64,000 nt of DNA. Origin: JACKDX01 sp964640175. Its GTDB lineage: Bacteria; Myxococcota_A; Polyangia; Polyangiales; GCA-016699535. Within the stretch, counting starts at the first letter, position 1, and each line of letters starts with the position of its first letter. A model generated the notes under the pieces. That model made no database searches, was not told the origin of the DNA, and worked only from the letters and a program-made list of their open reading frames with translations. Positions 54,208 through 63,009 of this stretch are shown here, piece by piece. The translations under genes were made by a program, and so were the position numbers. The stretch is from assembly GCA_964640175.1 (NCBI GenBank), contig CAZXFW010000008.1:62001-126000 (forward strand), written 5' to 3'.

Positions 54208-55689
54208 CTAATCCTCGCCGTCGGCATCTCCATCACGGTCATCTGTCGTGATGCTGTACCGCTTCATCAACTTGCGAAAATATTTTCGGTCAATTCCCGC
54301 TTCACGGGCCGCATGCGAAATGTTCATGTCATTCTTCTTAAGAAGACTGGCAATGTAGTCCTTTTCAAACGTCGAAACCCATTGCTCTTTGGCTTCTTTA
54401 AACGTTCCAGCCAACGTCGTAGACGCAATGGCAGCATCAAGCCCCTGAGACGGAAACCCAGCCATGGATTGACGCAACAGCCCAGCTGCTCCTGGAGCAG
54501 CTTTGGTGACATGATCGGGAAGATCTTGCAATTCCAGCGTATCGCTTTCAGCAAAACTGACAGCGCGTTCAACGATGTTTAACAGTTCACGGACGTTGCC
54601 CGGCCATTTGTAGCCATGCAAGCACTCCAACACCTCAGGGGACATCCCGTTGACTTTTTTGGTATTGCCTCCGCTCCGATTGAAATGACACGTATCCAAA
54701 AAGTGCTTAACCAAAAGCTCAATGTCTTCGGGACGATCCCGCAAAGGAGGTAGTGATACGCGGACGACACTCAGACGATAGAAGAGATCTTCTCGAAACC
54801 GTCCCGCTCGGACCTCTTCTTCCAAATCACGATTGGTAGCCGCGACAACACGGACGTCTACTTTGATGGGTTTGCTGCCTCCAACTCGCTTAACCTCTCG
54901 CTGTTCAAGCACACGTAATAGCTTGGGTTGCAGGTCACTGCTCAGTTCGCCAAGCTCATCCAAAAATACGGTGCCACCATTCGCAAGCTCAAACACCCCC
55001 TGGCGCGTAGAAACTGCCCCAGTAAACGAACCCTTTTCATGCCCAAACAATTCGCTTTCAATGAGGTTCTCAGGCACGGCCCCGCAATCGAAAACAATGA
55101 AAGGCCCTTCACGTCGAGGAGATTGTTGATGAACCGTCCGTGCAACCACTTCTTTACCCGTACCCGTCTCACCTTCGATCACCACGGTTGCATCTGTCGG
55201 ACCAATCTTTTCCAAGATTGCATACACTTCCCGTAACTTGCCATTGCGCCCAATAATATCCCCAAAGGAATCTTTATCGGATGGAATGATCTCAACTTGC
55301 TCATCCACAGGTGCAAAATGCACATCCGTTTTACCTATGCGAATGGTGCAATTGGGGCGTAGATAAGCTTCGCGTATGCGCACTCGGTTAATAAAACTAC
55401 CGTTCGTGGAATTAAGATCCTGAATGAGATAGTGGTTACCTTCTCGAAAAATCTTGCAATGGTTGCGGCTCACCGTTTCATCGTCGACGACAATGTCATT
55501 GTCATCCATGGCACCGAGTGTCACCACATCGCGATCGAACACATGCTGTTTGGCTTCCCCATCTTGAACAACCACAAGCTTGCACCGACGCAGTGTGATC
55601 GTGGCAGGCCGTCCACCCACATAGGTGATCTTCGTTGGAGAAAAACTCTCTGGATTTGATTCCGGCAGGGAGCGTGCCATTTCCCCCAT
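54208..55689 (-). CDS. FHA-domain sigma-54 enhancer-binding protein
   Basis: The 493-residue protein has an N-terminal FHA domain (about 50-125; SRNHC and LNSTNGSFIN), the AAA+ domain of bacterial enhancer-binding proteins with Walker A EGETGTGKEVVAR, the sigma-54 contact loop GSFTGA (a variant of GAFTGA), Walker B GGTVFLDELGEL and the arginine-finger region, then a Fis-type HTH (NISHAAREAGIDRKYFRKLM). It lacks a receiver and so should sense phosphothreonine through FHA, presumably from a Ser/Thr kinase, as in myxobacteria. ATG 55689 is preferred; 55680 is an alternative. It may regulate the thiolase just downstream. Confidence 0.92.
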   Translation of the reverse strand: MGEMARSLPESNPESFSPTKITYVGGRPATITLRRCKLVVVQDGEAKQHVFDRDVVTLGAMDDNDIVVDDETVSRNHCKIFREGNHYLIQDLNSTNGSFINRVRIREAYLRPNCTIRIGKTDVHFAPVDEQVEIIPSDKDSFGDIIGRNGKLREVYAILEKIGPTDATVVIEGETGTGKEVVARTVHQQSPRREGPFIVFDCGAVPENLIESELFGHEKGSFTGAVSTRQGVFELANGGTVFLDELGELSSDLQPKLLRVLEQREVKRVGGSKPIKVDVRVVAATNRDLEEEVRAGRFREDLFYRLSVVRVSLPPLRDRPEDIELLVKHFLDTCHFNRSGGNTKKVNGMSPEVLECLHGYKWPGNVRELLNIVERAVSFAESDTLELQDLPDHVTKAAPGAAGLLRQSMAGFPSQGLDAAIASTTLAGTFKEAKEQWVSTFEKDYIASLLKKNDMNISHAAREAGIDRKYFRKLMKRYSITTDDRDGDADGED

Positions 55690-55730
55690 GGTAACGATTG
55701 CTTCGAGTGGGGTCAAATGTCATCACAATA

Positions 55731-55748
55731 ACTGATCATACGATCAGT
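55731..55748. promoter_or_regulatory. 18-bp palindrome upstream of the FHA-bEBP gene
   Basis: ACTGATC and GATCAGT are exact 7-bp arms around ATAC. It lies 42 bases upstream of the activator gene and after the ppiC stop. No T-run follows on the minus strand, so it reads better as an operator than a terminator. Confidence 0.4.
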
Positions 55749-55815
55749 GCAAAAACAGGTATGACGCAAAGATACGGTGTGTCAAAACACAGGTGGGGTT
55801 AACAAACCAGAGCAC

Positions 55816-56697
55816 TCATGGGGCAGACGAAATTTCTGGGGCATAATTTCCCTTTAGTTTGAGCAGATAGGCACGAATGGCATCAGACCGCTTATCTTGC
55901 CACAACATGAATCGAATCGACTCAGTGGCCTCAAGCAAGCTCTTAGCGTCAGCCGGACGGAGCCCCGTCAATTTCACAATCGCCCAGCCAGTAGGAACCC
56001 GAACAACATGCGAGGTCACATCTCCGATCTGTCGTAGTTGAAACGTGGCGTTACGTAATGCCCCATGCACCGTTTCGGAATTGGGAGCCTCCTTGGACGG
56101 GAAGTAGCCCAGATCCCCCCCACGTTGTTTCGTTCGCTCATCGATACTGTGCTGTCGAACAAGCTCTTGAAAATCGTGCATATCGACACGCTTTGCCTTA
56201 GGCAACAAAGCCAGCGCTTCTTCGCGCTTTGAACATACAAGATAATGAGCACGTCGGTATTCCGGACGATGAAATTCATCAAGGTGAGAGTCGTAGTAGT
56301 GTTTTACGTCAGCCTCAGTAACGGATGCTAACGGAAGATGTCGGTCGACTTCTCCGTGTAGCAATGCTTGGATAAGCATTTCGTCGCGTTGACGCGTCAC
56401 TGTACGATGTTTGGCATACCCTTTCAGTTTTGCTTGGTGAGCCATCAAGGCTTGATCCACCATGGTTTGAACCAGTGCCTGAAGCTGTATAGGATCGTGA
56501 TATTGCTGACGCAAAGTCGGCGATAGCTGGTTGATGGCGTCTTCGACATCACCGACGGTGATCGTAGATATACCCTGAATAGTAGAGACAGCTTGCTTAC
56601 GCCGAGCTGTTTGGTGTTCTTGTGGCACTTGAGCCCTACTGGACCATACGCCAAGGCCTGATCCTATAAGAATTGCAACCCATAGATAGCGTCGCAT
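55816..56697 (-). CDS. PpiC-type peptidyl-prolyl isomerase
   Basis: The 293-residue protein has a signal (LWVAILIGSGLGVWSSRA), an N-terminal chaperone-like helical part (VGDVEDAINQLSP) and one parvulin domain (about 150-240, RAHYLVCSK, GGDLGYFPSKEAPN, TGWAIVKLTG). It should act in periplasmic folding of exported proteins, similar to SurA or PrsA. It starts three bases after the rseP stop, so it is in the same operon as the envelope-stress protease. Confidence 0.85.
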   Translation of the reverse strand: MRRYLWVAILIGSGLGVWSSRAQVPQEHQTARRKQAVSTIQGISTITVGDVEDAINQLSPTLRQQYHDPIQLQALVQTMVDQALMAHQAKLKGYAKHRTVTRQRDEMLIQALLHGEVDRHLPLASVTEADVKHYYDSHLDEFHRPEYRRAHYLVCSKREEALALLPKAKRVDMHDFQELVRQHSIDERTKQRGGDLGYFPSKEAPNSETVHGALRNATFQLRQIGDVTSHVVRVPTGWAIVKLTGLRPADAKSLLEATESIRFMLWQDKRSDAIRAYLLKLKGNYAPEISSAP

Positions 56698-56700
56698 CGT

Positions 56701-57738
56701 TTAGCTCATGACGTCACGAAACGTGACCAGTACTAAAAGACCAAGCAAAAGTAATAACCCTACAGTATGGACTGCTGCTTCCACACGTGCATCCGGGCGA
56801 CGCTTTGCAATGAGTTCATAGCCTAAGAACGCTAATCGCCCACCGTCCAATCCGGGAAGCGGAAGAAGATTAAACATTCCTAAAGCCACAGACAAAACAA
56901 TCAGCATCCATGTATATTCACCAGGGCCCCGTTTGGCAGACTCGGCAACCATCTTTCCCATCCGCACAGGGCCTGCAAGCCCATCAAGCGTTCGTTGCTT
57001 AAACAAGTCTAGAATCCCCGCGGCATTGAGAACAGTTACCTCATAAGGAAACTTCACAGCCAGGCGTGCCGCTTCAGCCGCAGTATAGTGACGGTAATGT
57101 TTGGTGAATGTGACCCCAATCACGCCACGTCCCTCTTGCTTTTCTGGGGTAATCGTCATGACGGGTATGCGCTTTCCCTGCCGTTCGACAACGTAGCGCG
57201 TGGGCTTTCCAGCGCGTGCCGAGGTGATGCGAATCAAATCGCCAAAATTCCGAATGTGTTCACCTTCTGCCTCAACAATGATGTCGCCTGTTTTGATCCC
57301 CGCTATCGCCGCTGGCGCCTGAGGATTAATAGGCGTAACCACCGGACGAGTCAGATGTTCGGGCCAGCCCCACAGTGCCAGAAAAAACACCATGACAGCT
57401 GCGAGGGAATAGTTTGCAAACGGTCCGGCAAAAATGGTGGCAATCCGGGCTGAGAGGCTTTTATTAGGAAACAGAGAAGGATCGCCAGGATCCACCTCTT
57501 CGTGCGGATTCATGCCCGCAATTTGCACGTAAGCCAAAAAAGGAATAGCGCACACCTGAAACACCGTCGGGCTGTCCTTCGCTTGATACCGAAACACTAC
57601 TGGGCCAATCCCTATGCTGAAACGCACAACCTGCATCCCATAAGCCCTTGCAACAAAATAATGTCCCGCCTCGTGCACGATCACGAGCACCGAAATACCT
57701 AATATCGCCAATACGATGAGACCTGGATTCATACCCAC
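56701..57738 (-). CDS. rseP: Site-2 membrane metalloprotease RseP
   Basis: The 345-residue protein has the S2P zinc motif VHEAGHYFVARAYG near the N-terminus, the second motif NLLPLPGLDGGRLAF, a periplasmic PDZ domain (about 115-190, AIAGIKTGDIIVEAEG) and a C-terminal membrane segment. It cuts anti-sigma factors or other membrane substrates within the bilayer. GTG 57738 has AAAGGA at good spacing; ATG 57732 is the alternative. A ppiC gene follows directly. Confidence 0.93.
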   Translation of the reverse strand: MGMNPGLIVLAILGISVLVIVHEAGHYFVARAYGMQVVRFSIGIGPVVFRYQAKDSPTVFQVCAIPFLAYVQIAGMNPHEEVDPGDPSLFPNKSLSARIATIFAGPFANYSLAAVMVFFLALWGWPEHLTRPVVTPINPQAPAAIAGIKTGDIIVEAEGEHIRNFGDLIRITSARAGKPTRYVVERQGKRIPVMTITPEKQEGRGVIGVTFTKHYRHYTAAEAARLAVKFPYEVTVLNAAGILDLFKQRTLDGLAGPVRMGKMVAESAKRGPGEYTWMLIVLSVALGMFNLLPLPGLDGGRLAFLGYELIAKRRPDARVEAAVHTVGLLLLLGLLVLVTFRDVMS

Positions 57739-57827
57739 TAAAATCCTTTGCTACCTAGCCTTGAAAGGTAGCATACTCCGGTTTGACCCGAATTAACCGT
57801 ATCCAACCGTTTAGACAGTAACTTACA

Positions 57828-59480
57828 ATGCGGCTTGCGCTTTGCCAAATCAACCCAACTATTGGTGACCTAGAGGGAAACTGCCGCAAAATTGCCAGCT
57901 GGGCAGACCAAGCTGCCAAGCAAGGCGCTCGCATTGCAGTGTTTCCGGAGTTGGCAGTATGTGGGTATCCACCGCGCGATTTGTTGGATCGGCCACAGTT
58001 TGTGAAGGACAGCATGCAAGCCATGGTCTCGCTAGCAGCTCAGCTTCCCTCTAACCTTTACACTATTGTAGGTGGCATCTATCAGCCAGAAGCATCTGGC
58101 CTACGTCCCTACAACAGCGCAGCTATCATTCACGCAAACACCATAGAACGATGGATACATAAACGTTTGTTACCCACCTATGACGTATTTGATGAACATC
58201 GCTATTTCATTCCTGCCGAATCACAGGCGCCCTTTCAGATAGACGGCTGTTCTTTGGGCATTACCTTGTGCGAAGATGCCTGGAACGATGTATCGGTGCA
58301 AGGGCTTACAGGCCGCTATACGACCAACCCCATTGCAGACCTAATCACACAGGGCGTAGACGTTCTCATCAATCTCTCGGCGTCGCCTTTTGCAGTCTCA
58401 AAGTTACATCCACGCACAGAAATGTTTGCAACGATAGCAAAACGCCACACCAAACCTTTGGTGTTTGTCAATCAAGTGGGTGGAAATGATGATCTCATCT
58501 TCGACGGACATTCTGCGGTATTCGGGCCGGACGGAAGCTTATGGCATTTGGCCACACCTTTTTCTGAAGACATGGTGCTTACTGAACTCAAGCCCACTCA
58601 CGCCTCTATATCCTTACTTGAAGACGATGTCGCAATCAAAGAAGCGCTTATCTTAGGCACACAGGATTACGCACACAAATGCGGTTTTCAACGTGCCGTG
58701 TTAGGGCTTTCAGGAGGCATTGACAGTGCTCTTTGTGCAGCCATTGCCGCAGAAGCACTCGGTCCTCACAATGTGCTTGGGGTTAGCATGTCAACACGGT
58801 ACAACTCTGAACAGAGTGTCAGCGACGCTATCGCCCTGGCAAATAACTTAGGCATTCAATGGCAACACATCGACATCGACCCTGTATACATCGCATATGA
58901 AAAACTCCTGGAACCCGTCTTCCAGCAAATCTCAAATGGAACACATGGCCATGCTACCTTTGAGAATGTACAGTCTCGCATTCGTGGCGCAACTCTCATG
59001 GCCATTTCCAATCGGTTTGGACACCTTTTACTCAGTACAGGAAACAAAAGTGAGATTGCCATGGGGTACTGCACCCTGTACGGCGACATGGCAGGCGGGT
59101 TAGCCGTCCTTAGCGATTTACCTAAGACGGTCGTGTATCGCATTGTGAATGTATTCAACAAACAAGCAGGGTATTCGCTGATCCCTGATGCGATCATCCA
59201 AAAGCCACCAAGCGCTGAGCTTCGACCTAACCAAAAAGACACCGATACGTTACCCCCCTACGATGTGCTCGATCCGATTCTCGAAGACTTCATTGAAAAC
59301 GATTTATCCGCCGAAGCCATCATTCATAAGGGATTCGACGCCTCTACCGTCTATGAGATCCTTCACGCAGTCCGTCGAAACGAATACAAACGCCGTCAAA
59401 TGCCACCTGGGCTTATCGTAACTCGCAAAGCCTTTGGTCCCGGACGACGTTATCCCATTGCACAAGCCTACAAAACCTAA
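57828..59480 (+). CDS. nadE: Glutamine-dependent NAD+ synthetase
   Basis: The 550-residue protein joins an N-terminal nitrilase-type glutaminase domain (about 1-250; Glu in VFPELAVCGYPPRD, Lys in HKRLLPTYDVFDE, Cys in GITLCEDAWN) to a C-terminal synthetase domain with the pyrophosphatase loop LGLSGGIDSALC. It converts deamido-NAD to NAD with glutamine as ammonia source. ATG 57828 has little ribosome site. With CinA this gives two NAD-metabolism genes in the window, though far apart. Confidence 0.96.
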   Translation: MRLALCQINPTIGDLEGNCRKIASWADQAAKQGARIAVFPELAVCGYPPRDLLDRPQFVKDSMQAMVSLAAQLPSNLYTIVGGIYQPEASGLRPYNSAAIIHANTIERWIHKRLLPTYDVFDEHRYFIPAESQAPFQIDGCSLGITLCEDAWNDVSVQGLTGRYTTNPIADLITQGVDVLINLSASPFAVSKLHPRTEMFATIAKRHTKPLVFVNQVGGNDDLIFDGHSAVFGPDGSLWHLATPFSEDMVLTELKPTHASISLLEDDVAIKEALILGTQDYAHKCGFQRAVLGLSGGIDSALCAAIAAEALGPHNVLGVSMSTRYNSEQSVSDAIALANNLGIQWQHIDIDPVYIAYEKLLEPVFQQISNGTHGHATFENVQSRIRGATLMAISNRFGHLLLSTGNKSEIAMGYCTLYGDMAGGLAVLSDLPKTVVYRIVNVFNKQAGYSLIPDAIIQKPPSAELRPNQKDTDTLPPYDVLDPILEDFIENDLSAEAIIHKGFDASTVYEILHAVRRNEYKRRQMPPGLIVTRKAFGPGRRYPIAQAYKT

Positions 59481-59496
59481 GCAGCTGTCCTATCCA

Positions 59497-60900
59497 CTAT
59501 GACGCGCTTCGCTTGCGGGCGCGAAGGCGCTTTCGTAAAATATCTGCGTAACCTTTTTTATTCTCCTGCCGCGATCTTCCAATGGCAAGAGCATCGTCAG
59601 GCACGTCTGTCGTCACCGTGGTCCCTGTAGCAATATAGGCATTTTCACCTATTTTGATAGGCGCCACCAATTGAGAGTCACTGCCCACAAAAACGTTATC
59701 GCCCAATACTGTGCGATGCTTTTGCACACCATCGTAATTGCAAAAAATGGTTCCAGCGCCAATGTTGACGCCCTCACCAATGTCGCCGTCGCCAAGGTAA
59801 GCCAAATGGTTTGCCTTTGAACCTTCGCCCAATTGTGTATGTTTAGTTTCCACAAAATTACCTATTTGCGCACGTCGGCCAATGTTCGATCTTGGACGCA
59901 CGTGGGCAAATGGGCCAAGCTGCGCTTCTGGTCCCACGATGCTTTGCGTTACGACTGTATACGGTTTGAGATATGCATTCTCTTGCACGTGCGTATCTTG
60001 AAGTACGCATCCAACATCAATATATGCGCCTTTTTCTATCACACATGTACCGCGCAAGGTCACTCCATTTTGGAGAGTTACATCCGGACCAAGGCGTACA
60101 TCATGATCAACGTATACTGTATCAAGGTCATGAATGGTTACCCCGTCAAGCGCATGTTGTTCTGCGATTCGCCGACGCATGCGTTTTTCGGCAGCGGCAA
60201 GATCTCGTCGGTCGTTCACGCCATACAAATCTTGGGCATCCCAAGGCACACCATGAACGCCCACCTGTTCGGCTGCAAGCTTAACAATGTCTGTCAATAA
60301 TAACTCTTGCTGTGCGTTATTAGGATTAAGCATCGTGATAGCTTTTCTGATGAAGGCCAAATCGACAAAGTATATCCCAGGGTTGATTTCGCAAATTGCC
60401 TGCTCTGCCTGACTACAATCACGTTGTTCTTTGACCTCACCAATTTCAGAAGACACGTTGCGAATGATCCGGCCATAACCTGTGGGGTTCTCCACCATGG
60501 TGGTAATCATCCGCAAGCCAGCCGCAGACTTCGGATCTAACCCACTTAATGTATGAAATACGCTCGCCTGAAGTAACGGCATGTCACCGTACGCGATTGC
60601 AAGCCACCCTGAACTATCTTTGATTTTGTTAAGGCCACAAGCCACTGCATCTCCGGTACCACGCTGTTCTGTTTGGATAGCAATGGTCACTCGGTCTTGA
60701 AAATAATGCTCTAACGTTGCTTCTATGCGTTCGGCATTTTGCCCTATCACAACAACAACGTGTTTCGCACCCGCGTCCAATGCAGCTGCGATTGGATAAT
60801 AAAGCATGGGCTTACCGGCCATAGGATGGAGTACCTTTGGCAACTCACTCCGCATGCGAGTGCCTTTTCCTGCTGCTAGAATCATTGCTGAAAAGCTCAT
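59497..60900 (-). CDS. glmU: Bifunctional GlmU
   Basis: The 467-residue protein has the uridylyltransferase domain (LAAGKGTRMRSELPKVLHPM at the N-terminus, IQTEQRGTGDAVACGL) and a C-terminal left-handed beta-helix acetyltransferase (GNFVETKHTQLGEGSKANHL, YLGDGDIGEGVNIGAGTI). It makes UDP-GlcNAc from glucosamine-1-phosphate. It is the last gene of the hemA-hemC-arsA-glmU run, 11 bases after the ArsA-like gene. Confidence 0.97.
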   Translation of the reverse strand: MSFSAMILAAGKGTRMRSELPKVLHPMAGKPMLYYPIAAALDAGAKHVVVVIGQNAERIEATLEHYFQDRVTIAIQTEQRGTGDAVACGLNKIKDSSGWLAIAYGDMPLLQASVFHTLSGLDPKSAAGLRMITTMVENPTGYGRIIRNVSSEIGEVKEQRDCSQAEQAICEINPGIYFVDLAFIRKAITMLNPNNAQQELLLTDIVKLAAEQVGVHGVPWDAQDLYGVNDRRDLAAAEKRMRRRIAEQHALDGVTIHDLDTVYVDHDVRLGPDVTLQNGVTLRGTCVIEKGAYIDVGCVLQDTHVQENAYLKPYTVVTQSIVGPEAQLGPFAHVRPRSNIGRRAQIGNFVETKHTQLGEGSKANHLAYLGDGDIGEGVNIGAGTIFCNYDGVQKHRTVLGDNVFVGSDSQLVAPIKIGENAYIATGTTVTTDVPDDALAIGRSRQENKKGYADILRKRLRARKRSAS

Positions 60901-60911
60901 ATCAACCTACT

Positions 60912-62072
60912 TTAACTCACCAAAACGGGTTTCAACAAAGCTTCGCCCAACATCGCGAGCCCTCCTAAGTCATGCACGTCTTGCGCCATCAATGGCACCT
61001 CAAGGTGTAACATGCTGTCACCTTCTTCTTGACGACGAAACTGTTCGATCAGCGTTCGATCATTCATGGCCCGTATTTGTTCCTCTTGATATGCTTGTTT
61101 CATCTTACTAAGCAACGTGGTTGAGTGCTCGTACGCAGGAAATAACGTCACAAGATCAGCATCGGTCAGTTCTGGACACGAGCCGGGATTAGGCTGAACT
61201 CGATTGAAAACCACTGCATTTACAGAAAGCTGACGTTCCTTGAGCTCCCCCAACGTAGCATCCAATTCCACCAGTGCGGGTGGGCTCGTACTGGTCACCA
61301 CAAGATAACTTACATGCCACTCTCGCAGTGTTTCTCTGACACGCATGGCACGTTGTCGAAATCCCCCGAAAAGCGCATTTAATTCCGTAATAAATTCAGA
61401 GATTTCAGACATGAACTCTGCCCCAGTGAGCCACGATAACCCCTTCAAAACCGTCGCTGCACCCTTGCTGACCAGACCAAACGAAAAGCTTCCGGACCGT
61501 CCAAGCGCTTGAATCAACCATCGTGTCGCTGGAGAATCAATCGCATCAATTAAAATGTCTGGTGCATCTAAAAAGCCAAACACCTCAGAACTGGGCGGCG
61601 TATCCACCACGACAAGATCATAATCCCCCTCTTGCTGTATCGCATAGAGCTTTTCCATAGCCATATACTCTTGAGTGCCAGCAAGCGAATTCGCAATGTA
61701 CTGATATAACCGATTGTTGAAGATACGAGCCAACTTGTCCGGATCCGACGTATATTTTCGGATCAGATCATCAAACGTCTGTTTCTTATCAAGTATCATG
61801 GCGTAAAGCTCTCCCTGACAAGACAAGCCATGTTTCGTCAAAAGCGCTTCCGAAATGAGGCAAGGGCTATCAGACAACGCATCAAGCCCCATACTGTTAG
61901 CCAAACGCTTCGCAGGATCAATCGTTAAACAAAGCACTTTACGTCCACGCATTGCTCCTTGAAGAGCAAGAGCGGCAGAAAGAGATGTTTTCCCAACCCC
62001 TCCTGCGCCCAGGACAATCAAAGTACGACTTTGATCAATAATGTCACTTAACGGCATAACCACATCAGTCAT
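60912..62072 (-). CDS. ArsA/GET3-family ATPase
   Basis: The 386-residue protein has the ArsA deviant Walker A VLGAGGVGKTSLSAALALQG, a switch I LTIDPAKRLANSMGL and switch II VVVDTPPSSEVFGFLDAPD. It has one ATPase domain, as in GET3-like proteins, rather than the two of E. coli ArsA. No arsenic-resistance gene is near, so arsenite transport is unlikely. Known paralogs in myxobacteria are of uncertain role; a membrane-protein targeting or signalling function is only a guess. Its start overlaps hemC by eight bases. Confidence 0.85.
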   Translation of the reverse strand: MTDVVMPLSDIIDQSRTLIVLGAGGVGKTSLSAALALQGAMRGRKVLCLTIDPAKRLANSMGLDALSDSPCLISEALLTKHGLSCQGELYAMILDKKQTFDDLIRKYTSDPDKLARIFNNRLYQYIANSLAGTQEYMAMEKLYAIQQEGDYDLVVVDTPPSSEVFGFLDAPDILIDAIDSPATRWLIQALGRSGSFSFGLVSKGAATVLKGLSWLTGAEFMSEISEFITELNALFGGFRQRAMRVRETLREWHVSYLVVTSTSPPALVELDATLGELKERQLSVNAVVFNRVQPNPGSCPELTDADLVTLFPAYEHSTTLLSKMKQAYQEEQIRAMNDRTLIEQFRRQEEGDSMLHLEVPLMAQDVHDLGGLAMLGEALLKPVLVS

Positions 62073-63009
62073 GCGGCATCATATCAGCAGCACCTTGTTC
62101 AAGCATTTTCATGGCTAATTCATCGCCGATACGACGCGCTTGAGCATACCGTTCCTGAAGATTAGTAAACAGGACTTGTTCATGAGTCCCAGAAGCAATG
62201 ACTTTATCTTCTGTAGTTGAAGCGACCATTGCATCCAAACGCAACTGTTGCCCATTGGCCCCAGAGGTTGCATGTGCCGCAACCGGTGTACGGCAATTAA
62301 CACCTAGATGCTTTGCAAATGCACGCTCTGCCTCAATTTCCATACGTGCAATAGGATCCTCCAGTGGCTGAAAATACTGGATCATGGCTTGATGCTCCGC
62401 ACGCGCTTGGATGGCGATTGCGCCTTGACCGACAGCAGGAATTGACAGTTCCCTTGATATTGGCCGAATGCGGGCATCTGAAATACCAAGCCGACGAAGC
62501 CCCGCTATTGCCACCACAATGGCGCTATAATCACCCTGCTCTAACTTTTTTAAACGTGTATCCACATTGCCACGTATCGGTTCGTAAGCAAGATCAGGCC
62601 TAACTCTCCGTAACTGAATCGTGCGTCGCAGTGAACTCGTGCCTATTGTCGAGCCTGCTTCCAGTTCATCAAGATCTTCACCACTTTGTGCAATCAACGC
62701 ATCCCTCGGATCCTCTCTTGAGGGAACGCAAACAATTTCCAATCCCTCCGCAAGCTCCGCAGGCAAATCTTTCATTGAATGAATGGCAATATCCGCTTTG
62801 TTCTCAAGAATCGCGTTCTCAAGCTCGCTTACAAACAGTGCTTTGCCTCCCATTTGCCAAAGCGGGCCTTGTTGATGGATATCCCCACGGGTTGTAATTA
62901 ACACCTCTTCGATTTCAAGAGCGGGATGATTTGCCAGAAGCAGTTTTTCAACCCAGCGTGTCTGTGCCAGTGCCAATTGGCTCTGGCGTGTCGCTATTCT
63001 TAATTTCAT
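62065..63009 (-). CDS. hemC: Porphobilinogen deaminase
   Basis: HemC polymerises four porphobilinogens into hydroxymethylbilane. The 314-residue protein begins LRIATRQSQLALAQTRWVEK and has VHSMKDLPAELAEG-type sequence (IHSMKDLPAEL), RREDPRDAL-like SREDPRDAL, GTSSLRRTIQL and the dipyrromethane-cofactor Cys in HLGVNCRTPVA. It overlaps the hemA stop by four bases (ATGA), so the two are co-translated. Confidence 0.97.
   Translation of the reverse strand: MKLRIATRQSQLALAQTRWVEKLLLANHPALEIEEVLITTRGDIHQQGPLWQMGGKALFVSELENAILENKADIAIHSMKDLPAELAEGLEIVCVPSREDPRDALIAQSGEDLDELEAGSTIGTSSLRRTIQLRRVRPDLAYEPIRGNVDTRLKKLEQGDYSAIVVAIAGLRRLGISDARIRPISRELSIPAVGQGAIAIQARAEHQAMIQYFQPLEDPIARMEIEAERAFAKHLGVNCRTPVAAHATSGANGQQLRLDAMVASTTEDKVIASGTHEQVLFTNLQERYAQARRIGDELAMKMLEQGAADMMPHD

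Noticed and set aside
55731..55748. Intrinsic terminator after the ppiC gene
   Set aside because: The stem is not GC-rich and no T-run follows on the minus strand.
60912..62072. Arsenite efflux ATPase
   Set aside because: It has a single ATPase domain and no arsB, arsC, arsD or arsR neighbour; the gene lies among tetrapyrrole and cell-wall genes.
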